Of a DNA stretch of 64,000 nucleotides, positions 54,201-64,000 are shown in pieces; position 1 is the stretch's first letter; each line of letters starts with the position of its first letter. Made by a program: the position numbers and the translations under genes. The stretch spans positions 5,085,227 through 5,149,226 of the forward strand of contig NC_019693.1 of the NCBI RefSeq assembly GCF_000317105.1. Direction: 5' to 3'. This DNA is from Oscillatoria acuminata PCC 6304. GTDB taxonomy: Bacteria > Cyanobacteriota > Cyanobacteriia > Cyanobacteriales > Laspinemataceae. Under the pieces are notes generated by a model. It ran no database searches. It had not been told where the DNA came from and saw nothing but the letters and a program-made list of their open reading frames with translations.

Positions 54201-55352
54201 ATGACTTTAAAAACTGTTGATGCTATTCTATCCAATGCTTTAGCGGGAACCGATATTTTTCCAGCAGAAGCCGTGATATTACTCCAGCAAACCGAACCGA
54301 AACAGGTGACTGCCATTGCGCAAGTTGCGGACGAACTCCGGCAGAAACAAGTGGGCAATCGGGTCACCTATGTAATTAACCGGAATATTAACTTTACCAA
54401 CATCTGCGAGCAACATTGTAGTTTCTGTGCCTTTCGTCGCGATGCGGATGAAGAAGGAGCATTTTGGTTAGATTGGGGAAAAATTCTGGAAAAAACAACG
54501 GATGCGGTGCAACGGGGGGCGACAGAAATTTGTATGCAGGGTGGCTTGCATTTGGAGGCTAAAATTGATGGAAAATCTTTGTCCTATTATTTGAAGTTGG
54601 TGAAGACCATTAAAGATGCATTTCCTGATTTACACTTGCACGCTTTTTCTCCCCAAGAAGTTCAGTTTATTGCTCGTGAAGACCAGATCACCTATGAAGA
54701 GACGATCGCCGCGTTGCAAGAGGCGGGAGTGGGTTCCATGCCGGGAACCGCTGCGGAAGTCTTGGACGATCGCATCCGAAATATTATTTGCCCGGAAAAA
54801 ATTAATAGCGAAACTTGGCTAGAAATTGTCAGTACAGCCCATCGTCTAGGATTACCCACCACCAGTACGATGTTATGCGGACATATTGAAACACCACAAC
54901 AACAAATCGACCATTTGGAACAATTGCGATCGCTCCAACAAACTGCCTGCGATCGCCACTATCCCGCCCAAATCACCGAATTTATTTTACTCCCCTTTGT
55001 GGGAGAACAAGCCCCCGCCCCCTTGCGCCGTCGCGTCGGTCGAGATCAACCGATTCTCGTCAATACTTTGCTCCTCACTGCGGTTTCCCGAATCTTCCTC
55101 GGCAACTGGATTCCTAATCATCAACCGAGTTGGGTGAAACTCGGATTAGAGGGGGCAACAACAGCCCTCAATTGGGGATGCAATGATATTGGCGGCACCT
55201 TAATGGAGGAACATATTACAACAATGGCTGGAGCAAAAGGGGGAAGCTGTATGGAACCAGAAACCCTGCGATCGGCAATTACTGCAATTAACCGCCCGTA
55301 CCAACAACGAGATACCCTCTATCACCCCATAACTGCCCCCATTTGTGCTTAA
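54201..55352 (+). CDS. cofH: FO synthase subunit 2 (CofH)
   Basis: 383 residues from the ATG at 54201. Radical SAM cluster Cys69-x3-Cys73-x2-Cys76 in [12 protein letters not shown], then [19 protein letters not shown] and LHAFSPQEV, and [16 protein letters not shown], all typical of CofH. It joins a tyrosine-derived radical to the uracil precursor in 8-hydroxy-5-deazaflavin (FO) synthesis, with CofG as partner. In cyanobacteria FO serves DNA photolyase. No cofG is adjacent, which is common. A short GC-rich hairpin with T run (about 55420-55440) may end the transcript. Confidence 0.95.
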   Translation: MTLKTVDAILSNALAGTDIFPAEAVILLQQTEPKQVTAIAQVADELRQKQVGNRVTYVINRNINFTNICEQHCSFCAFRRDADEEGAFWLDWGKILEKTTDAVQRGATEICMQGGLHLEAKIDGKSLSYYLKLVKTIKDAFPDLHLHAFSPQEVQFIAREDQITYEETIAALQEAGVGSMPGTAAEVLDDRIRNIICPEKINSETWLEIVSTAHRLGLPTTSTMLCGHIETPQQQIDHLEQLRSLQQTACDRHYPAQITEFILLPFVGEQAPAPLRRRVGRDQPILVNTLLLTAVSRIFLGNWIPNHQPSWVKLGLEGATTALNWGCNDIGGTLMEEHITTMAGAKGGSCMEPETLRSAITAINRPYQQRDTLYHPITAPICA

Positions 55353-55746
55353 AAAAAATGTGATTGCCCGAGTCCAAAGAAAATCACCGGATTTAGGCTA
55401 AATCCGATTAAACCAATGGGAAAACCCCCGGGTTTTTTGAGAAAATCTGTAGCAATTTGACGCTTTCTGGGGGCAGGGAAACCGGGTTTTTCTCCTTTGT
55501 ATCGAATACTGTACCCTCGGACAAAGGATTCACCTCATGAATGTAAAATAGTCCCTTAAATTTCTACTTCAAAAAACCGGCTGTTCCCTCCCGTTGATTC
55601 TTCCCCCCGCTGATTCCTGTATCCTGCACCAGCAAGACTGTGCCTGTGAGTCGGTCCTACATTTTTGAGAATTGGGGGAGGATACCCGAAAGAAAGCAGC
55701 AGTTTGCGTTAAATTGTCAATTGCACTCCTGACACTCGGTAATATC
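55353..55746. other. intergenic stretch after cofH
   Basis: About 390 bases: hairpin ACCCCCGGGTTTTTT-type sequence near 55430, a GGGAAACCGGGTTTTTC repeat half near 55480, otherwise nothing recognised. A frame that reaches upstream from the next gene to 55672 is not taken as its start. Confidence 0.5.
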
Positions 55747-57579
55747 ATGTCTGAGACTAAATCTGAGACCCAAGACACCAAAGAGACTCCAAAACTCAAA
55801 CTGGAGAAACAGAAAGTTTCCATCGGGATCGCTGCTGTTGCTGCCGTTTTGTTACTCGGTGGCGCGATTACGGCATTCTGGGCGATCGCCCAAAAACGGC
55901 CTTTACCCGAGATTCCAGTGGGTGCCGAACTAATCCCTGAAGATGCTTTGATGACCCTTTCCCTGACCACCGATGCGGGACAGTGGCAAAGAATGCGCGA
56001 ATTTGGCACAACCGAAAGCCAACAGTTGCTGAATAATTACTTGGTGCAGTTGCGCGATCGCTACCTCACCGCCAATGGATTCCAGTATGAACAAGACATT
56101 CAACCTTGGGTGGGTTCCGAAGTTACCCTGGGGTTTTTACCCCCCTTCCCGGTGAATGCCGCTGAGGAAAATAACGAAATGGTGCCATCTCCGGCAGCAT
56201 TTTCGGGCCGCCAGTCTCTGCTGATGGTGTTACCGATCGCCAATCCCAGTCGCGCCAAGCAAATTCTAGAATCCGCCCAACCTCCACAAGGCGGCAGATG
56301 GGTCCCTCGGACCTACAAAAATATAGAAATTAAAGAAACCCAAGGGGTGCCGGATGAGAATCGCTTTTCAGTTACTGTGATTGATGGCCGTTATTTAGCG
56401 ATCGCCAAGGATAGTGAAACCATCAACCGCGCCATCGACACCTTCCTCGGCGGACCCTCCATCGTCGATGCACCCGGTGCGATCGCCGCATGGCAAAAAA
56501 TCGAAACCCCCCGACCCTTTGGCCGTTTTTATGTCAACGTCCCCGTCGCCGCTGCCGTTGCCTCATTAAACTCCGATCTCTCCGTTCCCAATGAAATTGC
56601 CCAGCAGCAACAACACCAAGGATTCGCCACCAGTATCACCCTCAAACCCGAAGGGATTGCCTTTGATACAGTGGCATGGCTCAAACCAAATAGCGAACGG
56701 AAATATGCCGTCGAAAATAATGCCAAAACCATGACGATGCGCCTCCCTGCGGACACCTTAATGATGATGTCCGGAGGAAATTTACAGCGAGTCTGGCAAG
56801 ATTATAGCCAAGGGGTGGCCATTAATCCCCTGGCACCGATTAATCCCGAGTGGTTGCAAACGGCACTCCGCAATACCACGACCCTAGATTTAGAAAAAGA
56901 CTTACTCCCCTGGATGCAGGGGGAATTTTCCCTAGCGATGCTGCCACCGCCAGAAAACAATCCCTCGTTTTTTCCCGTCGGGGTGGTATTTATGGTCCAA
57001 GCGAGCGATCGCCGTGCGGGGGAGGCGACTTTTTCTAAGCTGGATCAGGTGATGAGCGAACAATATAACTTCAGAATTGAATCGGTCCAGGGTGACACAC
57101 AACCCCTTGTTCAATGGACGACCGAAAATGGTTCCGTGAGAGTCACCCATGGCTGGTTAGATGGGAATGTGGCTTTTATCAGCGTTTTGGCCCCGGTTGC
57201 GGAGAGGATCGCACCCAAACCGCAAACTCCCCTGGGCATGAGTCAGCAATTCCAAAGCGTAGTCCCGTTAGAGCTAACTCCTAACAACGGCCATTTTTTC
57301 ATGGATATGGAACGGAGTCTGAATACCAATACTCCTGCTTGGGTACAACTTCCCCCTCAACAACAAATCGCTATTAATGCGATGCGGGCGATCGGGGTCA
57401 CTGCTGCCATGGAAAACCAACGGACCAGTCGTTATCAAGTGTTTGTGGCTATGAAAAAAGCGGGTAGACCCGAACCTCTCCCCCCTGCCACCCTTCCCAG
57501 CGCACAACCTTCTACCCCCTCTCTTGCGCCTGAAGCACCACCGACTCCAGAGGCACAGACTCCTGGTACCCCTGAGTAA
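55747..57579 (+). CDS. DUF3352 family membrane-anchored protein
   Basis: 610 residues from the ATG at 55747. After a short Lys/Glu-rich cytosolic part a membrane helix (about 28-46) leads to a large extracytoplasmic DUF3352 region (about 55-570), with the opening VGAELIPEDALMTLSLTTDAGQW and the later PADTLMMMSGGNL and FMVQASDRRAGEATFSKLD. The tail is Pro/Thr/Ala-rich. This family is conserved in cyanobacteria but has no known function. Confidence 0.9.
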   Translation: MSETKSETQDTKETPKLKLEKQKVSIGIAAVAAVLLLGGAITAFWAIAQKRPLPEIPVGAELIPEDALMTLSLTTDAGQWQRMREFGTTESQQLLNNYLVQLRDRYLTANGFQYEQDIQPWVGSEVTLGFLPPFPVNAAEENNEMVPSPAAFSGRQSLLMVLPIANPSRAKQILESAQPPQGGRWVPRTYKNIEIKETQGVPDENRFSVTVIDGRYLAIAKDSETINRAIDTFLGGPSIVDAPGAIAAWQKIETPRPFGRFYVNVPVAAAVASLNSDLSVPNEIAQQQQHQGFATSITLKPEGIAFDTVAWLKPNSERKYAVENNAKTMTMRLPADTLMMMSGGNLQRVWQDYSQGVAINPLAPINPEWLQTALRNTTTLDLEKDLLPWMQGEFSLAMLPPPENNPSFFPVGVVFMVQASDRRAGEATFSKLDQVMSEQYNFRIESVQGDTQPLVQWTTENGSVRVTHGWLDGNVAFISVLAPVAERIAPKPQTPLGMSQQFQSVVPLELTPNNGHFFMDMERSLNTNTPAWVQLPPQQQIAINAMRAIGVTAAMENQRTSRYQVFVAMKKAGRPEPLPPATLPSAQPSTPSLAPEAPPTPEAQTPGTPE

Positions 57580-58393
57580 GAGACAGGGGCAGGGGCGATC
57601 GCAGTTACGGGGTGACTGACTCGGAATCCGGTTGTCAAAGTCTGTAAAAACCCACACTCTATAAGGACTCGGTTGGTTATAGGGGAGACCTAACCCCTAG
57701 CCCTGTTAAGGTGTGTAGATTGTAGGGGCGTATTGCATACGCCCTCCGGAGAATTTATGCAATACGCCCCTACAAGAAATAACGATTTTTGGTCATTAAA
57801 TTTACGCCCAATTCAGGGCTAGACCTAACCCCCCAACCCCCTTCCCTAAGAGGGAAGGGGGAGAATCAGAGCCTCGTCCCCTCTTAGGGGAGGGGTTTGG
57901 GGAGAGGTCTCTTTCATAACCCTCAAGCACTCGGTTGGTGATAGGGGAGACCTAACCCCCCAACCCCCTTCCCTAAGAGGGAAGGGGGAGCCGGAAAGCC
58001 CCTCCCCTCTTAGGGGTAGGGCTGTTTCATTCTCAAGGCCAAATTGCTTTTTTGCTTGTTCACAAGCTTTATCTGGCGGGGGAAACAGACGTTATTTCCT
58101 AATTTTTAACCTAAAAGTAGGAAATAAGGCCGAAAACCCTTTGGCTGTAACGCTTACGGTGCAAGGAAAATTTTAGAATGAAACAGCCCTACCCTCTTAG
58201 GGGAGGGGTTTGGGGAGAGGTCTCTTTCATGATTCGTCCACAGAATCCTAAAGGGTGCGGGTTTTTTCCAGCCCAAAAATCCCCCCATGCGATCGCCCCG
58301 TCAAACTCCGGTACCAAATTCAAAGGTTTGAGCCGCCACAAGAATGGTTAGGATGGAAATAACTAGAATGTCTCGATCTAAACCGATGGGAGA
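57580..58393. repeat. repeat-rich gap (GC-rich elements, inverted repeat, MITE)
   Basis: Several fragments of the dispersed GC-rich elements: 57820-57910, 57945-58016 and 58192-58230. 57713-57776 is an inverted repeat built on TTGTAGGGGCGTATTGCATA and its complement. The second 175-bp MITE copy lies at 58017-58191. A weak relative of the 119-bp repeat is at about 57620. No coding frame is credible. Confidence 0.8.
58017..58191. mobile_element. 175-bp MITE, copy 2
   Basis: Same length and 17-bp ends TAGGGCTGTTTCATTCT as copy 1, about 90 percent alike inside by eye. It is flanked by 12-bp direct repeats CCCTCTTAGGGG (58005-58016 and 58192-58203). It interrupted a copy of the dispersed GC-rich repeat, whose two halves flank it. 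Confidence 0.88.
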
Positions 58394-59473
58394 ATGCTTG
58401 TGGATCTCAGTAGCCTTCAGAATTGGCTAGACAATACATCCTTCTGCGTCCTATTCATCACCATGTTGTTGTATTGGATAGGTGCAGCATTTCCGGGAAT
58501 TCCCGCTTTATGGCCCTTGGGGACCAGTGGCATGGCGATCGCCAATCTCTGCATCGCCACCCTCCTGGGCGCAAGGTGGATCGAAGCGGGATATTTTCCC
58601 TTAAGTAACCTCTATGAATCTCTATTTTTCCTCGTCTGGGGAATTACCACGATTCATCTAATTGCCGAAAATATGAGCCGCAGTCGGTTAGTTGGGGTTG
58701 CCACTTCCCCCGTGGCAATGGCGATTACGGCATTTGCCGCCCTCACGTTACCCGGGGAAATGCAGCAATCGGCACCCCTCGTCCCGGCGTTGAAATCTAA
58801 CTGGTTAATGATGCACGTCAGCGTCATGATGCTCAGTTATGCCACCTTGATGGTGGGTTCTTTGCTGGCGATCGCCTTCTTATTTGTGACTCGCGGTCAA
58901 AATATCGAATTGCGGGGGAGTTCCATTGGCAATGGGTCCTATCGCAGCGATCGCTACCGCCTCCAACGTGCAGGAACCCCCATTCCAGCAGTCGAAGGTC
59001 CAACCCCCACCCCTGAATTTGCCACCGGATTCTCCGGCAACAACAATGGCAAGGGTCTCGGTGGCAACGTTGCCTTGCTTGATGTTGTGCAAGTAGACAG
59101 CAACGCACAACCCGCTACCCCAACCCTCCAACCCGCCCTCTCTCCCCAACGCCTCAGTCTCGCCGACACCTTGGATAACATCAGTTATCGGATTATCGGA
59201 CTCGGATTTCCCCTCCTCACCATCGGTATCATCGCCGGTGGTGTTTGGGCAAACGAAGCATGGGGTTCCTACTGGAGTTGGGACCCCAAAGAAACCTGGG
59301 CATTAATTACCTGGTTAGTCTTTGCTGCCTATCTTCATGCGCGCATTACCCGAGGTTGGCAAGGACGAAAACCAGCAATTTTAGCTGCTGCTGGGTTTGT
59401 CGTAGTCTGGATCTGTTATCTTGGGGTCAATCTTTTGGGTAAAGGGCTGCATTCCTACGGTTGGTTTTTCTAA
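58394..59473 (+). CDS. ccsA: cytochrome c biogenesis protein CcsA (CcsB/ResC type)
   Basis: 359 residues, about eight membrane helices. The heme-handling WWD-type segment [18 protein letters not shown] (about 288-305) and conserved His residues (for example in [10 protein letters not shown] and SYGWFF end) mark CcsA of System II, which carries heme across the membrane and attaches it to apocytochromes c in the lumen with Ccs1. An unconserved hydrophilic insert (about 170-255) sits between helices. Nomenclature differs (CcsA in plastids, CcsB in bacteria). Confidence 0.93.
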   Translation: MLVDLSSLQNWLDNTSFCVLFITMLLYWIGAAFPGIPALWPLGTSGMAIANLCIATLLGARWIEAGYFPLSNLYESLFFLVWGITTIHLIAENMSRSRLVGVATSPVAMAITAFAALTLPGEMQQSAPLVPALKSNWLMMHVSVMMLSYATLMVGSLLAIAFLFVTRGQNIELRGSSIGNGSYRSDRYRLQRAGTPIPAVEGPTPTPEFATGFSGNNNGKGLGGNVALLDVVQVDSNAQPATPTLQPALSPQRLSLADTLDNISYRIIGLGFPLLTIGIIAGGVWANEAWGSYWSWDPKETWALITWLVFAAYLHARITRGWQGRKPAILAAAGFVVVWICYLGVNLLGKGLHSYGWFF

Positions 59474-59610
59474 ACCGTCAGCACAAAGCGGTCATGGGGT
59501 CCCATCAGCAGTCGCTCTCAGTGGGCGATCGCCCTTTACGGCGGAACTGAATATCAACCCCATAACCGCAGCCGGGAAACTGTCAAAATTAATAGAACGC
59601 GGAGATAGAA

Positions 59611-59901
59611 ATGGATCAGCGATTTGAGACGCTCGGAAACGAAGACGTCCTGTCTACCAGTGGCAGCAATCTGATGTTTCAATGCACGTTCAAAGTCAGT
59701 GAACTCATGGACTTGCTGCAAACGAAATTAGAAGAAGAAAGTCTATTTACCGAGGGCTTAGAATGTGAAGTATTAAGTCCAGGCAAATACTGGCAACGGG
59801 GAAAAGTTCAACTGCGTCTTGAATTTTGTCCAGAAGAGAGTAACCCTGTTCAAAATCATCTCAGCGGCTTTACCGAACCTTCCACCATCAAGCATGAATA
59901 A
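59611..59901 (+). CDS. KGK-domain family protein, copy 1
   Basis: 96 residues. The SPGKYWQRGKVQLRLEF segment (about 63-80) is the KGK signature of a small cyanobacterial family. The first part, FKVSELMDLLQTKLEEESLF, is helical. GGAG precedes the ATG. Function unknown. Confidence 0.87.
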   Translation: MDQRFETLGNEDVLSTSGSNLMFQCTFKVSELMDLLQTKLEEESLFTEGLECEVLSPGKYWQRGKVQLRLEFCPEESNPVQNHLSGFTEPSTIKHE

Positions 59902-60116
59902 TTGGCGCTTCTTTTTTCCTCACTTTAGCTGGGAAAAAAATCCAGGATTGGCTAAGGTTATATAGCAAGTGGTGGCTTGATTTTCTTATCCAATCTGAAC
60001 TCAGCAAGATAACCAATAGGGTGCGTTACATAACCTTAACGCACCCTATTTCATGGAAAATTCCATCAACCTCACCTCACTATTTTGTGTACAGTCACAC
60101 CAGGAGGAATAAAACA

Positions 60117-60419
60117 GTGGATGAAACCTGGATAATGTTAAATTCAGAAGAGGATATAATTTCTCAACAATTCAATTCCGGAAATCAACTTGAGGATTGG
60201 GCCATGAATTTTACGGGTCTCGAAATCCTTAATTACCTGCGAGAGCAAATGAGTGGCGACGAGGAAGCTTTTATTGATGGGTTTGAGTGTAGAGTCCTCC
60301 AACCGGGGAAAAAATGGCAGACTGGCAAAATTAGAATTAAAATTAATGTCGAATTTTGCCCGGATGACCCCAGCGAACCCGATTCACCCCTGGATGACAT
60401 TCGGAAAATGGACCGTTAG
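60117..60419 (+). CDS. KGK-domain family protein, copy 2
   Basis: 100 residues from the GTG at 60117, chosen because AGGAGG stands nine bases upstream; the frame extends further but without a better site. QPGKKWQTGKIRIKINVEFCPDD is the KGK segment. It is a paralogue of the gene at 59611, 215 bases away. Confidence 0.85.
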   Translation: MDETWIMLNSEEDIISQQFNSGNQLEDWAMNFTGLEILNYLREQMSGDEEAFIDGFECRVLQPGKKWQTGKIRIKINVEFCPDDPSEPDSPLDDIRKMDR

Positions 60420-60435
60420 AATCAAGCACCAGTAA

Positions 60436-60490
60436 GGAGTGGAAGCATCTTGCTCCCTATTAAAGCAAGGTAGCAAGATGCTCCTACTCC
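60436..60490. repeat. inverted repeat after the second KGK gene
   Basis: GGAGTGGAAGCATCTTGCT pairs with AGCAAGATGCTCCTACTCC (17 of 19 positions). No T run follows. A related half is at 26401. It may stabilise the KGK transcript end. Confidence 0.7.
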
Positions 60491-60620
60491 TAAATGTTAG
60501 GGTCAGACTGATTTAGGACTACTCTATAATAGAGTTATGAGCCTATTTGCCCTGAAACCTAGGCATGAACTACGGGGACAATATTTTAATTTAAAAACTT
60601 TTTCGCAATAACACAATTTG

Positions 60621-60648
60621 TTGACAGCTTAACAAATTTTTATATTTT
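60621..60648 (+). promoter_or_regulatory. candidate sigma70-type promoter
   Basis: TTGACA at 60621-60626 and TATTTT at 60643-60648 with a 16-base spacer in an AT-rich zone. It would give the protease gene a leader of about 500 bases. Weak evidence. Confidence 0.35.
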
Positions 60649-61161
60649 TTTCATAGACAGGCATACAAAAATACTGTATAACAAAAAAAGGACTGCTGAT
60701 TGGGTCCTAAAAAAGGAGGAAAAAAGGCATTTAGTCAGGGTAGTATCCGAAAACAAGTAGCCCAGTTAGTGGAAAACTCTCATCAGAATTTGAAGATTAG
60801 TTTGTCCATATAAGCTACAGAAAAGCGCAATCTAATCGCCAATCCGGGGACGGCTCGATCATCGGAGCCATCGCCCCAAAAGGCATCTGTTTCTTTAAAT
60901 TAAGACTCTGGCATTGTTCAAGAACGAGCAAGCCGATCGCGGTTTAGGGAACCTTATATCCCAAAAGGGCCTGTCCAAATTTAGGCTAAAAACCCATGAC
61001 AGCAATCGAGTACAGCCTCCTTGTTCTCACAAGTCGTTGTGACCTTTAGCGGGTCAACAAATCAGGGCAAGTGAAAAGCGTTGGCAGGCAACGCGCACGC
61101 ATCTGCACTAGGCAACTTGTGCAATCACCTTATTACAAATAGAGAGAGCAGAGGTTTTGAA

Positions 61162-64000
61162 ATGGCCAAGTTACCCACAGATCCACTATTCAGTCAGCAG
61201 TGGTATTTATACAATACCGGCCAAGGAGGACGCACTCCCGGCATAGACCTCAACGTTGTCGATGTTTGGGAGGAGTACACTGGAAAAGGAGTCACCATTG
61301 GAGTCCTTGATGATGGGGTTGATGACGAGCACGAAGACCTCGCTGATAACTACAACAGTCAACCCACGGGTTTGACCCCTGACTATAATCCAGCAGAGGG
61401 AAAACCACAGGAACCCGGATTAGAGGGAGACAACCACGGCACAGCGGTGGCAGGCATCATCGCTGGGGTGGCAAATAACGGGACTGGCATTGCAGGAGTC
61501 GCCTACAATGCTCAAATTACCGGCTTCCGGTACGCTGACATCACAGACACGGATGTGAGTCCGATCGCTCGTCAAGCAGCTTTCGATATTTCCAATAATA
61601 GCTGGGGTGGGGTCAATCCGTTTGAGACGAACTTTAATTTACCAACAGACCGAATAGCCCAACAAGCCCTAGAAAGCGCCATCACCAATGGCCGCAATGG
61701 TCTCGGGACCATATTTGTGTGGGCTGCGGGAAACGAGAGAAAAGAAGGCGTAAATGCCAACTATCGCAATTACGAGAATTCCCGCTATGCAATTGCGGTG
61801 GCGGCGATCAATGGCAATGGCATTTACGCCCCTTACAGCGTTCCTGGGGCCAACCTGCTCGTTTCTGCCTTCGGTGATGAAGACCCGAACACGGGCTCAG
61901 GCACGATTCTTACGACCGATCGCATGGGAAACGCAGGGTATAATGCCCCCGGGGTCGAAGGTGAAGTCGATAACTTTAACTATACCGGCACCTTTAACGG
62001 CACCTCCTCGGCAACGCCGATGGTGTCTGGGGTCGTTGCGCTGATCCTGGAAGCCAATCCCAATTTAGGCTATCGAGACGTCCAGGAAATCCTCGCCTAT
62101 TCTGCAAGGCAAAATGACCGAACGGAGGCAGATTGGAGCTTTAACGGGGCGCGGAACTGGAACGGAGGCGGACTGCACATTAATCATAACTATGGTTTTG
62201 GGTTGGTGGATACTCATGCTGCCGTGCGTCTGGCTGAATCCTGGATGTTGGAGAGTACGAAAGCGAACGAACGTCAGGTGAGTGGCAGTTCTTCCATCCC
62301 TGTGCAGATTGTGGATCAGGGCGAAATTACCGATACCATCACCCTTTCCTCGGACTTAACTATCGATTATGCAGAAATCGATCTGGATATTTCCCATACC
62401 GCGATCGAAGATCTGAGCATCACCCTCACCTCTCCAGACGGCACTGAAAGCCTACTGTTTGATGGCATCCAGCTTCAAGAAACAGGCCAAATCCTGGTGG
62501 GCAGTGATGACGAGGGAGACAAAAAATATGAAAGTTTTAGCTCATTCCGCCAAAATCCCCGGGGGTTTACTGACGATGAGGATTTAATCGCCCTAGGAGA
62601 GTCTTACCAGCAAGGGATTAAATTCACCTTTTCCAGTACCTTCAACTGGGGGGAAATCGGCACAGGCGATTGGAAACTCACGGTGAAAGATACCCAGGAA
62701 GAAGATATCGGGACTCTCAATAGCTGGAATCTTCGTCTGTTTGGCGATGAGATGACGACTGATAATTTCTACATTTACACCAACGAGTTCGGTCAATTAA
62801 ATGATGTCTCTAGGCAAACCCTGACGGACTCCGAAGGCATAGACACCATCAATGCTGCTGCCATTCGCTCAGATCTTGTGCTGGATCTGACCCAGGGTTC
62901 GGCCAGTACCCTGGCAAGCAAACCCCTCACCATCGCCGAAAATACCGTGATTGAAAATGCGATCGCCGGTGATGGCAATGACAACATTACCGGCAATGAT
63001 GCCGATAACCAGCTTATGGGGGGTCGTGGCAATGATACCCTCGTCGGGGGGGCGGGCAATGATTCCCTCGTCGGTGACCTTGGTAATGATTCTCTCGTCG
63101 GTGGGGCGGGCGATGATACCCTCGTCGGTGGCCCAGGTGCTAACATCTTGCAAGGGGATGCCGGAAATGATGTTTATGTCATCGCTGTTGAAACCGCAGC
63201 AGGCAATCAAATTGAGGATAGCGACGGGGAAGATACTTTCTCTACCGTTATTCCTTTGTCCCTAACGACCCTGACTACCGGGACCTTGGGATTCGGACGG
63301 GAAGGCACAACTCTGGTACTCGACCTCAACCAAGATGGCATCGTCAATCTCGACGATGATCTAGCCATTCTCAATTTCTTTGCCGATGAGATAGGCAATG
63401 CCCCAGGTACAGGGTTAATCGAGAACTGGCCGGATTTTTCGGGGGATGATATTCTCACTCTATTTGCGCCGCCTCCCCCTGCCAACCCAGTCGTGGTATC
63501 CGAGGATCCTATCCTCCCTCAGAGTCTTCCCGACAGCAGTTCCGACAGCAGTTCCGGCAGTCCCGACACCAGTTCCGGCGATCGCCTGAACATTCCCCCG
63601 ATTATCCTAGGGGAACCGACTCCAAATACAGTGACCACAACCCTCACCGGCAGTAACGAGGATGATGTGATTTTCGGTACTGATGCGGCAGAGGCGATCG
63701 CCTCTTTTGGAGGCAATGATTTTCTCTACGGCAGAGAAGGTGACGACAACCTCTATGGCGGTGAAGGCAATGATCTCCTTCATGGCAACCAAGGCAATGA
63801 CTTCCTTGATGGCGGTGCCGGTGATGATTGGATCCACGGAGGCCAAGGGAACGACGCCATTTTAGGCAACGAAGGCAATGATGTCTTATTTGGCGACTTA
63901 GGAAATGACCTGATTTTCGGCGGCAATGACAATGATTTCCTCAATGGCAACCAGGGGGATGACTCCCTCGATGCTGGCGCGGGTACCGATACCCTGCATG
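61162..64000 (+). CDS. subtilisin-like protease with P domain and RTX repeats (3' end outside window)
   Basis: Starts at the ATG at 61162 (GAGG upstream) and is open to the right edge, over 946 residues. S8 peptidase domain (about 10-370): Asp50 in IGVLDDGVD, His92 in DNHGTAVAG, Ser282 in NGTSSATPMVSG. A proprotein-convertase P domain follows (about 375-535; ISHTAIEDLSITLTSPDG). RTX Ca2+-binding nonapeptides (about 610-660 and from 840 on; GGAGNDSLV, GGEGNDLL) alternate with an EF-hand-like segment LDLNQDGIVNLDDDLA. There is no signal peptide, as for type I secretion. It is a secreted kexin-type protease. Confidence 0.94.
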   Translation, partial: MAKLPTDPLFSQQWYLYNTGQGGRTPGIDLNVVDVWEEYTGKGVTIGVLDDGVDDEHEDLADNYNSQPTGLTPDYNPAEGKPQEPGLEGDNHGTAVAGIIAGVANNGTGIAGVAYNAQITGFRYADITDTDVSPIARQAAFDISNNSWGGVNPFETNFNLPTDRIAQQALESAITNGRNGLGTIFVWAAGNERKEGVNANYRNYENSRYAIAVAAINGNGIYAPYSVPGANLLVSAFGDEDPNTGSGTILTTDRMGNAGYNAPGVEGEVDNFNYTGTFNGTSSATPMVSGVVALILEANPNLGYRDVQEILAYSARQNDRTEADWSFNGARNWNGGGLHINHNYGFGLVDTHAAVRLAESWMLESTKANERQVSGSSSIPVQIVDQGEITDTITLSSDLTIDYAEIDLDISHTAIEDLSITLTSPDGTESLLFDGIQLQETGQILVGSDDEGDKKYESFSSFRQNPRGFTDDEDLIALGESYQQGIKFTFSSTFNWGEIGTGDWKLTVKDTQEEDIGTLNSWNLRLFGDEMTTDNFYIYTNEFGQLNDVSRQTLTDSEGIDTINAAAIRSDLVLDLTQGSASTLASKPLTIAENTVIENAIAGDGNDNITGNDADNQLMGGRGNDTLVGGAGNDSLVGDLGNDSLVGGAGDDTLVGGPGANILQGDAGNDVYVIAVETAAGNQIEDSDGEDTFSTVIPLSLTTLTTGTLGFGREGTTLVLDLNQDGIVNLDDDLAILNFFADEIGNAPGTGLIENWPDFSGDDILTLFAPPPPANPVVVSEDPILPQSLPDSSSDSSSGSPDTSSGDRLNIPPIILGEPTPNTVTTTLTGSNEDDVIFGTDAAEAIASFGGNDFLYGREGDDNLYGGEGNDLLHGNQGNDFLDGGAGDDWIHGGQGNDAILGNEGNDVLFGDLGNDLIFGGNDNDFLNGNQGDDSLDAGAGTDTLH

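Larger units (their letters stand above)
60420..61161. other. intergenic stretch before the protease gene
   Basis: About 740 bases without a credible gene. It has the inverted repeat at 60436, an AT-rich promoter-like zone (60600-60680) and a long potential leader of about 500 bases for the protease gene. Confidence 0.5.

Overview
The window is cyanobacterial chromosome. HIP1-type GCGATCGC octamers are scattered throughout. It carries the inducible NDH-1MS CO2-uptake genes (ndhF3, ndhD3, cupA), a CcsA-type cytochrome c assembly gene, cofH, and small families I know mainly from cyanobacteria (DUF2811, DUF3318, DUF3352, KGK-domain). The many dispersed GC-rich repeats and the gene mix suggest a filamentous Oscillatoriales-type organism; this last step is inference.

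Layout. Bases 1-13,600 hold mostly housekeeping or unassigned genes: the C-terminus of a repeat protein, a PstS-like protein, an AI-2E family transporter, a DUF39 homocysteine-biosynthesis-type protein, TPR proteins, a Dabb protein and the succinate dehydrogenase/fumarate reductase flavoprotein. Bases 13,800-22,000 hold signalling genes (a membrane-anchored Ser/Thr kinase, an OmpR-type regulator, a receiver-histidine kinase). Between them are nested repeats and a cluster of DnaA-box-like motifs beside an AT-rich tract at 17.1 kb. Bases 22,400-25,900 encode exported or membrane-anchored proteins. Bases 26,880-33,150 are the CO2-uptake locus: ndhF3, a Tat-signal beta-carbonic anhydrase, ndhD3 and cupA on the plus strand, with a convergent CupS-like fasciclin protein. 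Next come a membrane-embedded NACHT NTPase, three tandem TIGR00266/AIM24 paralogues and a CAU-anticodon tRNA with mispaired stems.

Bases 38,300-51,100 are an accessory island. It holds a compact candidate ribosomal peptide locus (a 72-residue precursor, a hairpin and an MvdD-like ATP-grasp ligase of the graspetide type). Around it lie many toxin-antitoxin genes, some intact (yefM-yoeB, a VapBC-type pair, a DUF2283 pair) and some broken by stops, frameshifts or deletion-fusions (hicA, a DUF5615 toxin, an antitoxin-PIN fusion), plus tails of lost WD40 proteins, an ABC-F ATPase and a decayed IS1-family element. Bases 51,200-64,000 return to conserved genes (DUF3318, a DPM-like glycosyltransferase, cofH, DUF3352, ccsA, two KGK proteins) and end inside a subtilisin/P-domain/RTX protease.

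How the parts work together. ndhF3, ndhD3 and CupA are parts of one thylakoid complex that converts CO2 to bicarbonate; the carbonic anhydrase gene between them makes a lumenal or periplasmic CO2/HCO3- step at the same complex plausible. The strongest candidate for an undescribed system is the peptide locus at 40.6-41.9 kb. At sequence level the clearest new elements are two 175-bp MITE copies with target duplications and the DnaA-box cluster.
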